A DNA stretch of 64,000 bases from an uncultured Clostridia bacterium (lineage in GTDB: Bacteria > Bacillota > Clostridia > Oscillospirales > CAG-272), in the NCBI GenBank assembly GCA_946407735.1, contig CAMJPL010000003.1:62001-126000 (forward strand). The letters run 5' to 3'. The translations under genes were made by a program, and so were the position numbers. Below, piece after piece: positions 23,909 to 31,911 of this stretch. How positions within the stretch are numbered: position 1 is the first letter of the stretch; every line of letters starts with the position of its first letter. The notes under the pieces were generated by a model. The model saw only the letters and a list, made by a program, of their open reading frames with translations, searched no databases and was not told the origin of the DNA.

Positions 23909-26698
23909 ATGGCTGATATCATAGGCTTCGACAGCCGGGAAGAACGCGTCAACAGGCTGACGAACACTCTTGACGGAAATCTCGTCCTTTACATCTACGC
24001 CGAAAAAGCCGCCGGGATGACGACGGTGTTCGTCGACGGCTCAGAGGTGCTGAAAAGCGACGCCGGGGAGGGAAGAAGCCCGTTTCTCTGCGGGAGCGTG
24101 TCGATCCCGCGCGGCGAATTCACCTTTGAGATCGAAAGCGGCGCCGATGTCGGCAGGATCATACTCGCCGAATCGGATTCGATAGACACATCGGAAAAGT
24201 TCGATCTTGCGTATATGAACCGGAAGATGACCGCGCTGTTCGAGCATGACCCGGTCGAATACACTCCCGAAGTGCTCGGGCTGCTCATGCGTCACGGATT
24301 CATATACGAGCAGGCGCACGACACGGCGGACGGACTCGAGCCGTCCGGCGTCCCGCTCGGAGGCATGGGCTGCGGCAAGCTCGAGATAACCGGGAACGGG
24401 ATGTTCACCGCCTTCACCGGCAACAACAATCAGGACTGCCCGATCTACCGCATGCCCGGATCGTTCATGGCGATCTCGGACGGCAGGGAGACGAGGATAG
24501 TAAGAAAAGACCCGCTCGGCCTGCCGTATGTCCCGGCTGAGAAGGCGGAATCCGATCTTGAATTCCCATTCGCCGTGATACGCTGCTCTGACAACGGACT
24601 CGGCGCGGCGGCCGAGATAAGGGCGTTTTCGCCGCATATCCCCGGGAACGCCGCCGATTCCTCGCTCCCGTGCGTGTATTTCGACGTCGAGCTGAGAAAC
24701 GTGTCGGACAGTCCGATAAATGCGGCTTTCTGCTTCTCATGGGAGAACATCATCAACGTCGGCGGAAGCATGATGACGCACAACGCCGGAGAGCGGCTTT
24801 TCCCGCTCTGCTATCACACATGGAACCCGTCATACCCGTGGTCGGACAGAAGAAAGAACAGATGCGAAAGGAAGGGCAGCGCCCTGATCTTCGGCGCCGA
24901 TGACGACAGGGGAAATCCTTCGTCCTTCGGAAATCATATCCTCTGGTGCTCGGATGGAAGCGCCGAGTGCCTGCCGGACAGATCGATCATGCCGGAGCGC
25001 GAGGCGGATTTCGCCGCTCATCTGCGGGGCGGGGAATACAAGCCGGGAACTGATGAAAGCGAGTTTCGCGCCGGGGCGTGGATCGTTCGGCGGGACCTCG
25101 GTCCGGGGGAGTCGGCTAAGTTCGGCTTTATCCTCGCATGGTATATGCCGAGCCTCATCGGCGCGGACGGGAAGGATTACGGCGTAAGATACGCCGCCCG
25201 CTTCTCCGGCGCCGAAGATCTGCTCTCATACCTTATATCGGAGAAGGAGCGGCTTTATAACGGGACAAGGATAGTAAATGACGCGGTGAACCGCTCGTCC
25301 CTGCCCGGGATGTTCAAGCGCCGCCTTCTCGACGACCGTTTCGTCGTCAACACCTGCTCATGGTATGACAAGGACGGCAATTTCTCGATAAACGAAGCGC
25401 CGACCGGGATGTCGGGATGCCTCGGCACGCTCGATCAGCGGACGGCGTCGCAGGTATATTACAACTCCTTCTTCCCCGAGCTTGACGACAACGAGCTTGA
25501 GCTTTTCCGTCTCTCGCAGGCAGAGGACGGCATGTGCGCCCATGAGATCGGGTTCTCGGCGCTGACGCTCGAGGCCCGTCCCTTCTCCAAATGGCCGGAT
25601 CTCGCCGATTCGTATATCATTCAGGTGTTCCATCACTATCAGCGGACAGGGGACATCAGTTTCCTTGAAAGGCACTGGCCTCATATGAAAAAGGCGATAG
25701 AATGGACCCTGACGCTCGACGACGCCAAATGCGGGATCCCCTTCATCTGCCCCGGGCGCGGCACGACATATGACAATCAGTTCTGGGAGGGGATAAACTC
25801 TTTTATCTCCACCATGCAGATCGCCGCGTACAGGATAGGCGCGAAGGCGGCTCGTACAGTCGGCGAGCCGGAGACGGCGGATAAGTGGGACGCCCTCGCG
25901 GATAAAGCGCAGAGATACCGTATGGATCATCTGTGGAACGAAGACGGCGGCTATTTTTACAACGCCTACGACCCGAACAGGGACGCGACCGATCAGTCGT
26001 GCTTTATCGCGTCTCTCGCCGGAGAATGGGCGGCGGCCCGCGCCGGTATCGTTCCCGATCTCGGGTATGACAGGATGAAGCGCGCGGCAAGTGAGATACT
26101 CGCGCGCTGCACGTCCGACACCGGCATAACCGATCAGGGCGGCAGAAAGGAAGAGACCGCCGGATTCATGCAGTACCCGATGGCGTATCTCGCCTCCGCG
26201 GCGCTTTACGGCGGCGATACCGATACCGCATGGCGCTTCGCCGAAATAAACGACAGGGTGATAAACCGGCCCGGCGTGTCGACGCATTTCGATCAGGGAC
26301 TTACCTACATGATCGACGACAGCCGCCACGGGCTCCCGTATTATATGACGGCCCCCGCGTCTTGGAACATGCTCGAGGCCCTTGCTGGTCTCTGCGCCGA
26401 CAGAGCGTCAAAGGTGCTCAGGCTTTCCCCCTCTGCGATAAACGGCATACGGCTTCCGGTATTCCTTACGGGCTGCGGATTTGAGATCATCACCTACAAT
26501 GACGGGGATGAGATCGTGATGCGCCTCGAGCCGCTGTATTCCTTTGCCGACTGCGGCTTTGAAAGGCTGATGATCGCCGGAAAATGGCAGTGCGATGAGA
26601 CTGAGGGCAGCTTCGACGGCGGATATACCTCATTCGATATCGCCTTCGACCCGGGAAAGCATGCGCTTACCCTGAAAGGAAATGCGGACATAAGCTGA
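23909..26698 (+). CDS. GH116-family glycosidase (GBA2-like beta-glucosidase)
   Basis: The N-terminal beta domain carries the hallmark GVPLGGMGCGKLEI (about residue 147), and the (alpha/alpha)6 domain has SWYDKDGNFSINEAP, CLGTLDQR (about 505) and TTYDNQFWEGINS (about 617), the region holding the acid/base Asp in characterised GH116 enzymes. The family includes beta-glucosidases, beta-xylosidases and glucosylceramidases. There is no signal peptide, so it is cytoplasmic. It is 49 bp after the binding-protein gene and 15 bp before an isomerase/epimerase gene, making a compact sugar-use operon. Confidence 0.85.
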   Translation: MADIIGFDSREERVNRLTNTLDGNLVLYIYAEKAAGMTTVFVDGSEVLKSDAGEGRSPFLCGSVSIPRGEFTFEIESGADVGRIILAESDSIDTSEKFDLAYMNRKMTALFEHDPVEYTPEVLGLLMRHGFIYEQAHDTADGLEPSGVPLGGMGCGKLEITGNGMFTAFTGNNNQDCPIYRMPGSFMAISDGRETRIVRKDPLGLPYVPAEKAESDLEFPFAVIRCSDNGLGAAAEIRAFSPHIPGNAADSSLPCVYFDVELRNVSDSPINAAFCFSWENIINVGGSMMTHNAGERLFPLCYHTWNPSYPWSDRRKNRCERKGSALIFGADDDRGNPSSFGNHILWCSDGSAECLPDRSIMPEREADFAAHLRGGEYKPGTDESEFRAGAWIVRRDLGPGESAKFGFILAWYMPSLIGADGKDYGVRYAARFSGAEDLLSYLISEKERLYNGTRIVNDAVNRSSLPGMFKRRLLDDRFVVNTCSWYDKDGNFSINEAPTGMSGCLGTLDQRTASQVYYNSFFPELDDNELELFRLSQAEDGMCAHEIGFSALTLEARPFSKWPDLADSYIIQVFHHYQRTGDISFLERHWPHMKKAIEWTLTLDDAKCGIPFICPGRGTTYDNQFWEGINSFISTMQIAAYRIGAKAARTVGEPETADKWDALADKAQRYRMDHLWNEDGGYFYNAYDPNRDATDQSCFIASLAGEWAAARAGIVPDLGYDRMKRAASEILARCTSDTGITDQGGRKEETAGFMQYPMAYLASAALYGGDTDTAWRFAEINDRVINRPGVSTHFDQGLTYMIDDSRHGLPYYMTAPASWNMLEALAGLCADRASKVLRLSPSAINGIRLPVFLTGCGFEIITYNDGDEIVMRLEPLYSFADCGFERLMIAGKWQCDETEGSFDGGYTSFDIAFDPGKHALTLKGNADIS

Positions 26699-26713
26699 AA
26701 CGGAGAGCCTACA

Positions 26714-27559
26714 ATGATCAAAGGAAGAAAGACAGGATTTTTCGCCAACGGCAGCTTCAGGGAGCATTCTCTCGCCGAGGCCTGCTCGATACTTAAGAAA
26801 ATCGGATATGACGCGATAGAGCTCGATATGGGCTGGATCGGCGGCGCCGGAGCGGATGAAGCCGTCAGGACGGTTTCCGAATGCGGTCTGATATTGTCGG
26901 AGGTCATGCTCCAGTACGACTATGTCTGCATGGACAGGAGCGAATCCGAGGCGAACATATCCAAAACCGAGGAGGACATCCGCCGCTGCGCCGACGCCGG
27001 CATCGGCGTGTTCAATCTGTTCACCGGCCCACGCCCGTGGATCAAAAATAAAGTGATCATCGGGGAAAACATGACGATGGGTCAGGCATGGGACATGGTC
27101 TTTTCCGCCTTCGACAGGCTGGTGCCGCTCGCCTCGAAGCTCGGCGTCAAGCTCGCCGTCGAGAACGTATGGGGTATGCTGTGTCATGACTTTTATACGG
27201 CGTCGTATCTGATCGGTCGATATGGCTCGCCGTGTCTCGGCGTCAATTTCGATCCGTCGCACGATCAGCTCGCCGGGAACACCGATATGGAGTTCATCGT
27301 CAGGTCATGGGGAAAAGAGCGGATAAAGCATGTCCATTTAAAGGACGCAGCCGGGACTCAGAAGGCGGGGCTTTTCACCTTCCCTCCGCTCGGAGAGGGA
27401 TATGTCGACTGGAACGGATTTTTCAAGGGACTCGACGAGATCGGCTATGACGGCGTCCTTTCGGTCGAATACGAGGCCGACGGACGGCTGAACCGGCTCA
27501 AAGGCGACTGGATCCGCGCGGCGGAGGAATCGTATAAGGCCCTGCTTGATTTGATATGA
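26714..27559 (+). CDS. Sugar phosphate isomerase/epimerase family (AP_endonuc_2 TIM barrel)
   Basis: The 281-residue protein shows the metal-binding residues of xylose-isomerase-like barrels: a Glu in LAVENVWG, NFDPSHDQ for Asp/His, HVHLKDA and a final Glu in VLSVEYE. Members isomerise or epimerise sugars and keto sugars, and some cleave 3-keto-glycosides. The stop overlaps the ATG of the track start of the Gfo/Idh gene. Pairing with a Gfo/Idh dehydrogenase is typical of inositol and keto-sugar pathways. Confidence 0.85.
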   Translation: MIKGRKTGFFANGSFREHSLAEACSILKKIGYDAIELDMGWIGGAGADEAVRTVSECGLILSEVMLQYDYVCMDRSESEANISKTEEDIRRCADAGIGVFNLFTGPRPWIKNKVIIGENMTMGQAWDMVFSAFDRLVPLASKLGVKLAVENVWGMLCHDFYTASYLIGRYGSPCLGVNFDPSHDQLAGNTDMEFIVRSWGKERIKHVHLKDAAGTQKAGLFTFPPLGEGYVDWNGFFKGLDEIGYDGVLSVEYEADGRLNRLKGDWIRAAEESYKALLDLI

Positions 27560-27573
27560 TCGGAGGCATGAAG

Positions 27574-28587
27574 ATGGACGGAACAATCAGACTCATGATG
27601 GTCGGCTGCGGCGGGATATCGTACGAATGGCTCGAGGCCCTGAAGGACAGGGATGACGCCGTCATCACGTCGCTGGTCGATCTGAACCGGGCGGCGGCCG
27701 AAAAAAGAAAAGAGGAATATTCCCTTGACTGCCCGATATACGGGGATTATGACGAGGCCCTGAAACTTGCGAAGCCCGACGTGGTGATAGATCTCGCGAA
27801 CGCGTGGGCTCATTTCGACATCACGATGAAGGCCCTCGCCGCCGGATGCTCGGTGTTCGGCGAGAAGCCGATGTGCATGTCCCGCGAGGAAGGCCGGATC
27901 CTTATGGAGGAAGCGAAAAAAACGGGTCTCGCCTTCAACGTGATGCAGAACCGGCGCTTCCTCCCCGGCGTGAGGGCGCTGAGAGAGGCGGTCAGGAGCG
28001 GCGCTCTCGGCAGGATATGGAACGTCTGCTGCGAGATATACGTAAACGCCGATCTCACCGGAGGGAGGAACACTCTCGAGTACCCGATGCTGCAGGATCA
28101 GGCGGTGCATTCGTTCGATTCGGCGAGATTCATCCTCGGCGCCGACGCCGTCAGCGTCTACTGCCACTCCTACAATCCCGTCGGCTCGCACTACAACGGC
28201 GACGGCTCGGGAGCCTGCATATTCGAGATGAGCGACGGCTCGGTGCTGACGTACAACGCCGTCATGGATACCAATGTCATGAAAACGGCGTGGCACTCCC
28301 AGTGGCGCGTCATCGGGGAGAATGGAACGGCATTATGGAACGGCTTTGACGATCTTCCGACCGCCGAGATCCGCTCGGATGACGGCTCGGTCAGCCGGAT
28401 CGAGCTTCCTCTGCCGAAGGACTGGGACGGCATAAGCTGGTTCCCCGGCGGCATAAACGAGATGCTGACAGCATACAGGGAGGGCAGGGAATCCGAGCTC
28501 ACCTGCTTCGGAAATTACGGCAGCGTCGCCATGACCTTCTCTGCGATAGAGAGCGCTAAGACGGGGCGGAAGACCGCCGTGAAATGA
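27574..28587 (+). CDS. Gfo/Idh/MocA-family oxidoreductase
   Basis: A Rossmann fold (MMVGCGGISYEWLEAL) is followed by the family's EKPMCMS motif at about residue 93, with the conserved Lys, and by a C-terminal alpha/beta domain. These enzymes oxidise or reduce sugars at C3 or other positions with NAD(P). I choose ATG 27574 because GGAGG lies 7 bp upstream; the track start 27556 is within the previous gene. With the epimerase-like enzyme and GH116 it could make an oxidise-cleave-reduce route for glycosides (inference). A terminator follows. Confidence 0.87.
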   Translation: MDGTIRLMMVGCGGISYEWLEALKDRDDAVITSLVDLNRAAAEKRKEEYSLDCPIYGDYDEALKLAKPDVVIDLANAWAHFDITMKALAAGCSVFGEKPMCMSREEGRILMEEAKKTGLAFNVMQNRRFLPGVRALREAVRSGALGRIWNVCCEIYVNADLTGGRNTLEYPMLQDQAVHSFDSARFILGADAVSVYCHSYNPVGSHYNGDGSGACIFEMSDGSVLTYNAVMDTNVMKTAWHSQWRVIGENGTALWNGFDDLPTAEIRSDDGSVSRIELPLPKDWDGISWFPGGINEMLTAYREGRESELTCFGNYGSVAMTFSAIESAKTGRKTAVK

Positions 28588-28605
28588 GCGCCTGAATACA
28601 ATAAC

Positions 28606-28643
28606 AGCGCTGACAGCCTAAAGCGGCGGTCAGCGCTTTGTTT
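28606..28643 (+). terminator. Terminator after the Gfo/Idh gene
   Basis: AGCGCTGAC and GTCAGCGCT form a perfect 9-bp stem with a 14-nt loop, followed by TTGTTTA. It separates this operon from the convergent sialidase gene. Confidence 0.75.
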
Positions 28644-28664
28644 ATGTCGATGCAGGTGATGCCT

Positions 28665-29843
28665 TCATTTCGCGAGCAGCCACTCGGGATCGAACTCGGC
28701 GATGCTCATGCCGAACTCGTACGGATGGCTTTCGCCCTTCTCATACAGAAGGACGAAGTTCCCCTCAGCCTTGTTGTAATCGAGACTGGAATAGGCGCAG
28801 GCCCCTTCGTATACCGTTTTGATATGAGACCAGCTTTTCCCGCTGTCAAAGCTGACGCAGACGGTCATGTTCGTCCTCGTCTCGGAGCGTGGGTTGGCGA
28901 AAAGGGTGATCGAGTCGGCGCTGTCCGGCAAAATCGACGGATCGGCTAGATCGCCGCGCTCGACATGGAGGAATGATGCGTTGCAGCCGATGTTCTTTTC
29001 CTCGATCAGGTGATCGTCGGTCCTGAAATCTTCCCAGCTCTCGCCTCCGTTATGGCTTGTCGCAAGATAACGCTTCTGATCATGGAAGCAGCCGCGGGAG
29101 TTGTATGTGAGCGAGCCGTCTTCGTTTTCGATCAGCGTCCCCTCGCCGGTGCCGCGCTGGACAGGCGAGGACGCACGCCATGTAAGCCCGCGGTCGTCGC
29201 TGAAAACGGCGTTGTTGTAGCTGTATCTCTGAAGCCCTTCCCAGTCGCTGTATTCTCCCGCGGCGAACCTCGACGGGCAGATGAGCCGTCCGGCGTGCTC
29301 ACCGTGTCTCAGCCGTATGCCGTGAGCCGATCCGTGGCAGCTGCCGCCGATCTTTACGGTGTCGCCGTCGATGTTGACGAATTCGGCCGGAGCTATGTCC
29401 ATCGGCCGCTCTTTCCAGCTCTCGCCGCCGTCGTCGGTATATATAAGGAACGAGCCGCTTTTTACCCCGGCTTCCCTCGCTTTCCTCTCGGCCTCCTCGC
29501 GCATCCTCTTTTTGTCATCCTCGGTGTATTTCCCGAATTCGTTTTTCGCGACCGGGTTTCTGTATACCGAGCAGAAAACGGTGTCAGATATGTCGTCGTA
29601 TAAAGCGCTGCCGATGACGCACGCCCATCCGGGAACATGCGCTAAAGTCATCGGCTTGCTCCAGCCGAAATACGGGCGCTTTATCCGGCAGACGAGGTCG
29701 GTCTCTTCGGCGTGATCGATCAGGGTGTCCCTGCGGTCGTTGCAGAAGGCGTAGACGTTTCCGCGCCTGTCGGCGACGACGCTGGGTATACGGTAATTCG
29801 AGCGTCCGCCGCTGCCGAAAAGTATCGATTCTGAGTAGTACAT
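28665..29843 (-). CDS. Sialidase-family (GH33-like) beta-propeller protein, cytoplasmic
   Basis: The RIP motif (NYRIPS, first Arg of the catalytic triad) is near the N-terminus, and four Asp boxes follow: TDDGGESW, SDDRGLTW, SHNGGESW and SFDSGKSW. Further triad candidates are in FANPRSETR, and a YSSLDY near the end could supply the Tyr nucleophile. The fold and motifs are those of exo-alpha-sialidases. There is no signal peptide or membrane anchor, so it would act inside the cell. ATG 29843 has GGAGG at 8 bp. It follows a UroD-like gene by 16 bp in the same operon. Confidence 0.82.
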   Translation of the reverse strand: MYYSESILFGSGGRSNYRIPSVVADRRGNVYAFCNDRRDTLIDHAEETDLVCRIKRPYFGWSKPMTLAHVPGWACVIGSALYDDISDTVFCSVYRNPVAKNEFGKYTEDDKKRMREEAERKAREAGVKSGSFLIYTDDGGESWKERPMDIAPAEFVNIDGDTVKIGGSCHGSAHGIRLRHGEHAGRLICPSRFAAGEYSDWEGLQRYSYNNAVFSDDRGLTWRASSPVQRGTGEGTLIENEDGSLTYNSRGCFHDQKRYLATSHNGGESWEDFRTDDHLIEEKNIGCNASFLHVERGDLADPSILPDSADSITLFANPRSETRTNMTVCVSFDSGKSWSHIKTVYEGACAYSSLDYNKAEGNFVLLYEKGESHPYEFGMSIAEFDPEWLLAK

Positions 29844-29859
29844 GGCATCATCCTCCGGG

Positions 29860-30912
29860 TCAGGCGCGCTTTTTCGGCCTGTCAGACAAAAACATCAGGT
29901 TGCTCGTGTCGTGGTTCTTGACCTCGAACGGATCGACGGAAAGGCTGAGATGCACACCTCTGTCGATCGTGCAGGAAAACACCTTTTCCATGTCGTTCAG
30001 ATGAGGCTGCGACATGTTTATCCCGTTCAGCCCATTTAGCCGGGCCAGCCTGTCGATGAAATGATCGCCCCTGCCGCAGAAGTGGACTATGCCGCCGAAT
30101 TCAGACAGCAGCCGTCCGTCATACGGAGCGATGAATTCGTCATAGAACTCCGGCTGCAGGTTCATCGCCGAGTCGTCCCTGACGGCGATGCAGCCCTTCT
30201 CCCGGTGACGGAAGTAATTCGCCTTCCCGGCGTTTTCAGGGAACAGCTTCAGCCACTCGTTCATCGCAAGCGAGATCATGTCGGTTATCATACCAAGCAG
30301 GGCGTGGACGGTGTCGGGCTCGTCGTACAGCGCGTAGAACACCTCGCTGCCCCAGAGAAGCTCAAGATTGTCCATCGGTCCCTGCAGGTCCGGCTGCTCG
30401 GCGTGGACGTACTTTCCTATAAGCGGATAGCTGTCGAATATCTCCCTTATCCGTCTTCCGACGCGGAAGACGGGACCGAGATTTCCCGCCGTCATGTCCG
30501 GCAGCTTCGTGCCGATCAGCTCACGGCAGCGGTCGGGGCCGATGCCTATCGCATTAGGCAGGGTGTTGGTCTCTCTCGGCATGACGAACAGCCCGGCGCC
30601 GAATGACGTCGCCATGTTCGCCACACCGTAGTTGCTCCTCACGCGGAGCGGATAGCTGCCGCCGATGGAGAGCCTGTCGCTTACGCCCCTGAACTCCCTT
30701 ATCAGCATGAGATCGTCGTCTTCAAGCGCGTCGTTTATGTTTATGTCGGGCCATACGACTGACGACGGCGACGGATCCCTGCCGGACGGCATATCGTCCG
30801 CTCCCGCTTTGTGGTCCGACCATCTTTTCCAGAATTCCGATATCGTCTCCTCGGCGCCGCTGTCTAGGCGGCTTTCGATATCGTCGAGATAAACCGACAG
30901 CTTTTCAGTCAT
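29860..30912 (-). CDS. Uroporphyrinogen decarboxylase-like (MtaA/CmuA-type) protein
   Basis: The URO-D barrel is suggested by GPMDNLELLWG, an FYDEFIAPYDGRLLSEFGG segment and the HFCGRGDHFIDRL motif, where His-x-Cys matches the zinc ligands of corrinoid methyltransferases. Such proteins outside haem operons often transfer methyl groups or act on modified sugars of unknown type. I start it at ATG 30912 (MTEKLSVYLDD), giving 350 residues; the longer track ORF begins upstream of the promoter's start site. It is the first gene of a pair with the sialidase-like gene, an unexplained combination. Confidence 0.75.
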   Translation of the reverse strand: MTEKLSVYLDDIESRLDSGAEETISEFWKRWSDHKAGADDMPSGRDPSPSSVVWPDININDALEDDDLMLIREFRGVSDRLSIGGSYPLRVRSNYGVANMATSFGAGLFVMPRETNTLPNAIGIGPDRCRELIGTKLPDMTAGNLGPVFRVGRRIREIFDSYPLIGKYVHAEQPDLQGPMDNLELLWGSEVFYALYDEPDTVHALLGMITDMISLAMNEWLKLFPENAGKANYFRHREKGCIAVRDDSAMNLQPEFYDEFIAPYDGRLLSEFGGIVHFCGRGDHFIDRLARLNGLNGINMSQPHLNDMEKVFSCTIDRGVHLSLSVDPFEVKNHDTSNLMFLSDRPKKRA

Positions 30913-30954
30913 TTCTCCGCTCCGTTCCGGCAGTGCGTCACTGTCATTTTCAAT

Positions 30955-30983
30955 AGTATAGCACACAAAGAAGGGATTTTCAA
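30955..30983 (-). promoter_or_regulatory. Promoter of the UroD-like and sialidase genes
   Basis: On the minus strand TTGAAA (30983-30978), 17 bp, TATACT (30960-30955), placing the start site about 40 nt before ATG 30912. Confidence 0.65.
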
Positions 30984-31080
30984 CAGATGGCTGAAAATTC
31001 CGGCATATTTTTTGCGCGCCGCGCATCTCATTGAAAACAATATTATCACACCTTCTGTGTAGATTTTTTTACAATTTAAA

Positions 31081-31089
31081 TGTTATAAT
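31081..31089 (+). promoter_or_regulatory. Extended -10 promoter of the transaldolase gene
   Basis: TGTTATAAT precedes ATG 31142 by about 53 bp. No convincing -35 is present. Confidence 0.55.
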
Positions 31090-31141
31090 TATAGAAGGAT
31101 TTTATCCTGGACGTTTTGTTTATTTATCGAGGCACACTGAA

Positions 31142-31819
31142 ATGAAGCTATTTATAGATACCGCGAACTTCAACGAGATTACCTCGGCACTCGAACTTGG
31201 CGTCATCACCGGCGTGACGACGAATCCGTCGATCATAAGCCGCGATCTTGCCGACCGCGACGCCGACAGTTATTACAGCCATATAAGTCGTATTCTGACC
31301 CTGATGGCCCCGGTACCGGATTCCCTTGTGAACGCCGAGGTCATCTCATCCGAGAGCGACGAGATGATAAAAGAGGGCATCGCCCTCGCGGCGCTTTCCT
31401 CATCCTCAAGAGTAGTCATAAAGCTCCCCATGACCACAGCCGGTCTGCGCGCCTGCAGCATCCTTACCGGACGCGGCATCAGCGTCACCATGACGCTCGT
31501 CTTCTCCGCGGCTCAGGCGCTTCTAGCCGCCAACGCTGGCGCGAGATACGTCGCTCCGTTCATCGGCAGGATGGACGATATCGGCGGCAGCGGGATCGAG
31601 GCTCTGGCCGAGATCGTCGAGGTCATGAAGCCGTTCGACACGAAGGTGCTCGCCGCCTCCGTCCGTTCCCCGCTCCACGTCGTGCAGGCGGCGAAGGCCG
31701 GAGCCGATATAGCGACTCTGCCGTATAAGGTCCTTACCCAGATGGCGTCGCATCCTCTGACGGCGGCCGGTCTGAACCGATTCAGCCGTGACTGGAACGG
31801 CACCGGAGGAACAAAATAA
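31142..31819 (+). CDS. Transaldolase / fructose-6-phosphate aldolase family protein
   Basis: The protein starts MKLFIDTANFNEI and has the family signatures GVTTNPSII and VIKLPMT (the Schiff-base Lys is in this strand), ending in a short helical tail. At 225 residues it belongs to the small transaldolase class. It transfers dihydroxyacetone units between sugar phosphates or acts as a fructose-6-phosphate aldolase. The track ORF begins 37 codons too early at 31031, within the promoter region. A large hairpin and an ABC exporter follow. Confidence 0.9.
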   Translation: MKLFIDTANFNEITSALELGVITGVTTNPSIISRDLADRDADSYYSHISRILTLMAPVPDSLVNAEVISSESDEMIKEGIALAALSSSSRVVIKLPMTTAGLRACSILTGRGISVTMTLVFSAAQALLAANAGARYVAPFIGRMDDIGGSGIEALAEIVEVMKPFDTKVLAASVRSPLHVVQAAKAGADIATLPYKVLTQMASHPLTAAGLNRFSRDWNGTGGTK

Positions 31820-31836
31820 CCCCCTGTAATGATCAT

Positions 31837-31880
31837 GGTCCCGGCTTTTCCCGGCTTGGCGCCGGGAAAAGCGCCGGACC
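31837..31880 (+). other. Strong hairpin between the transaldolase and ABC genes
   Basis: CTTTTCCCGGC pairs with GCCGGGAAAAG around a short loop, extended by GGTCC/GGACC beyond an internal loop. No T-run follows, so it is more likely an mRNA processing or stability element than a terminator. Confidence 0.6.
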
Positions 31881-31911
31881 GTGACACAAGGGAAAAGGAA
31901 CGGCATTTTAT

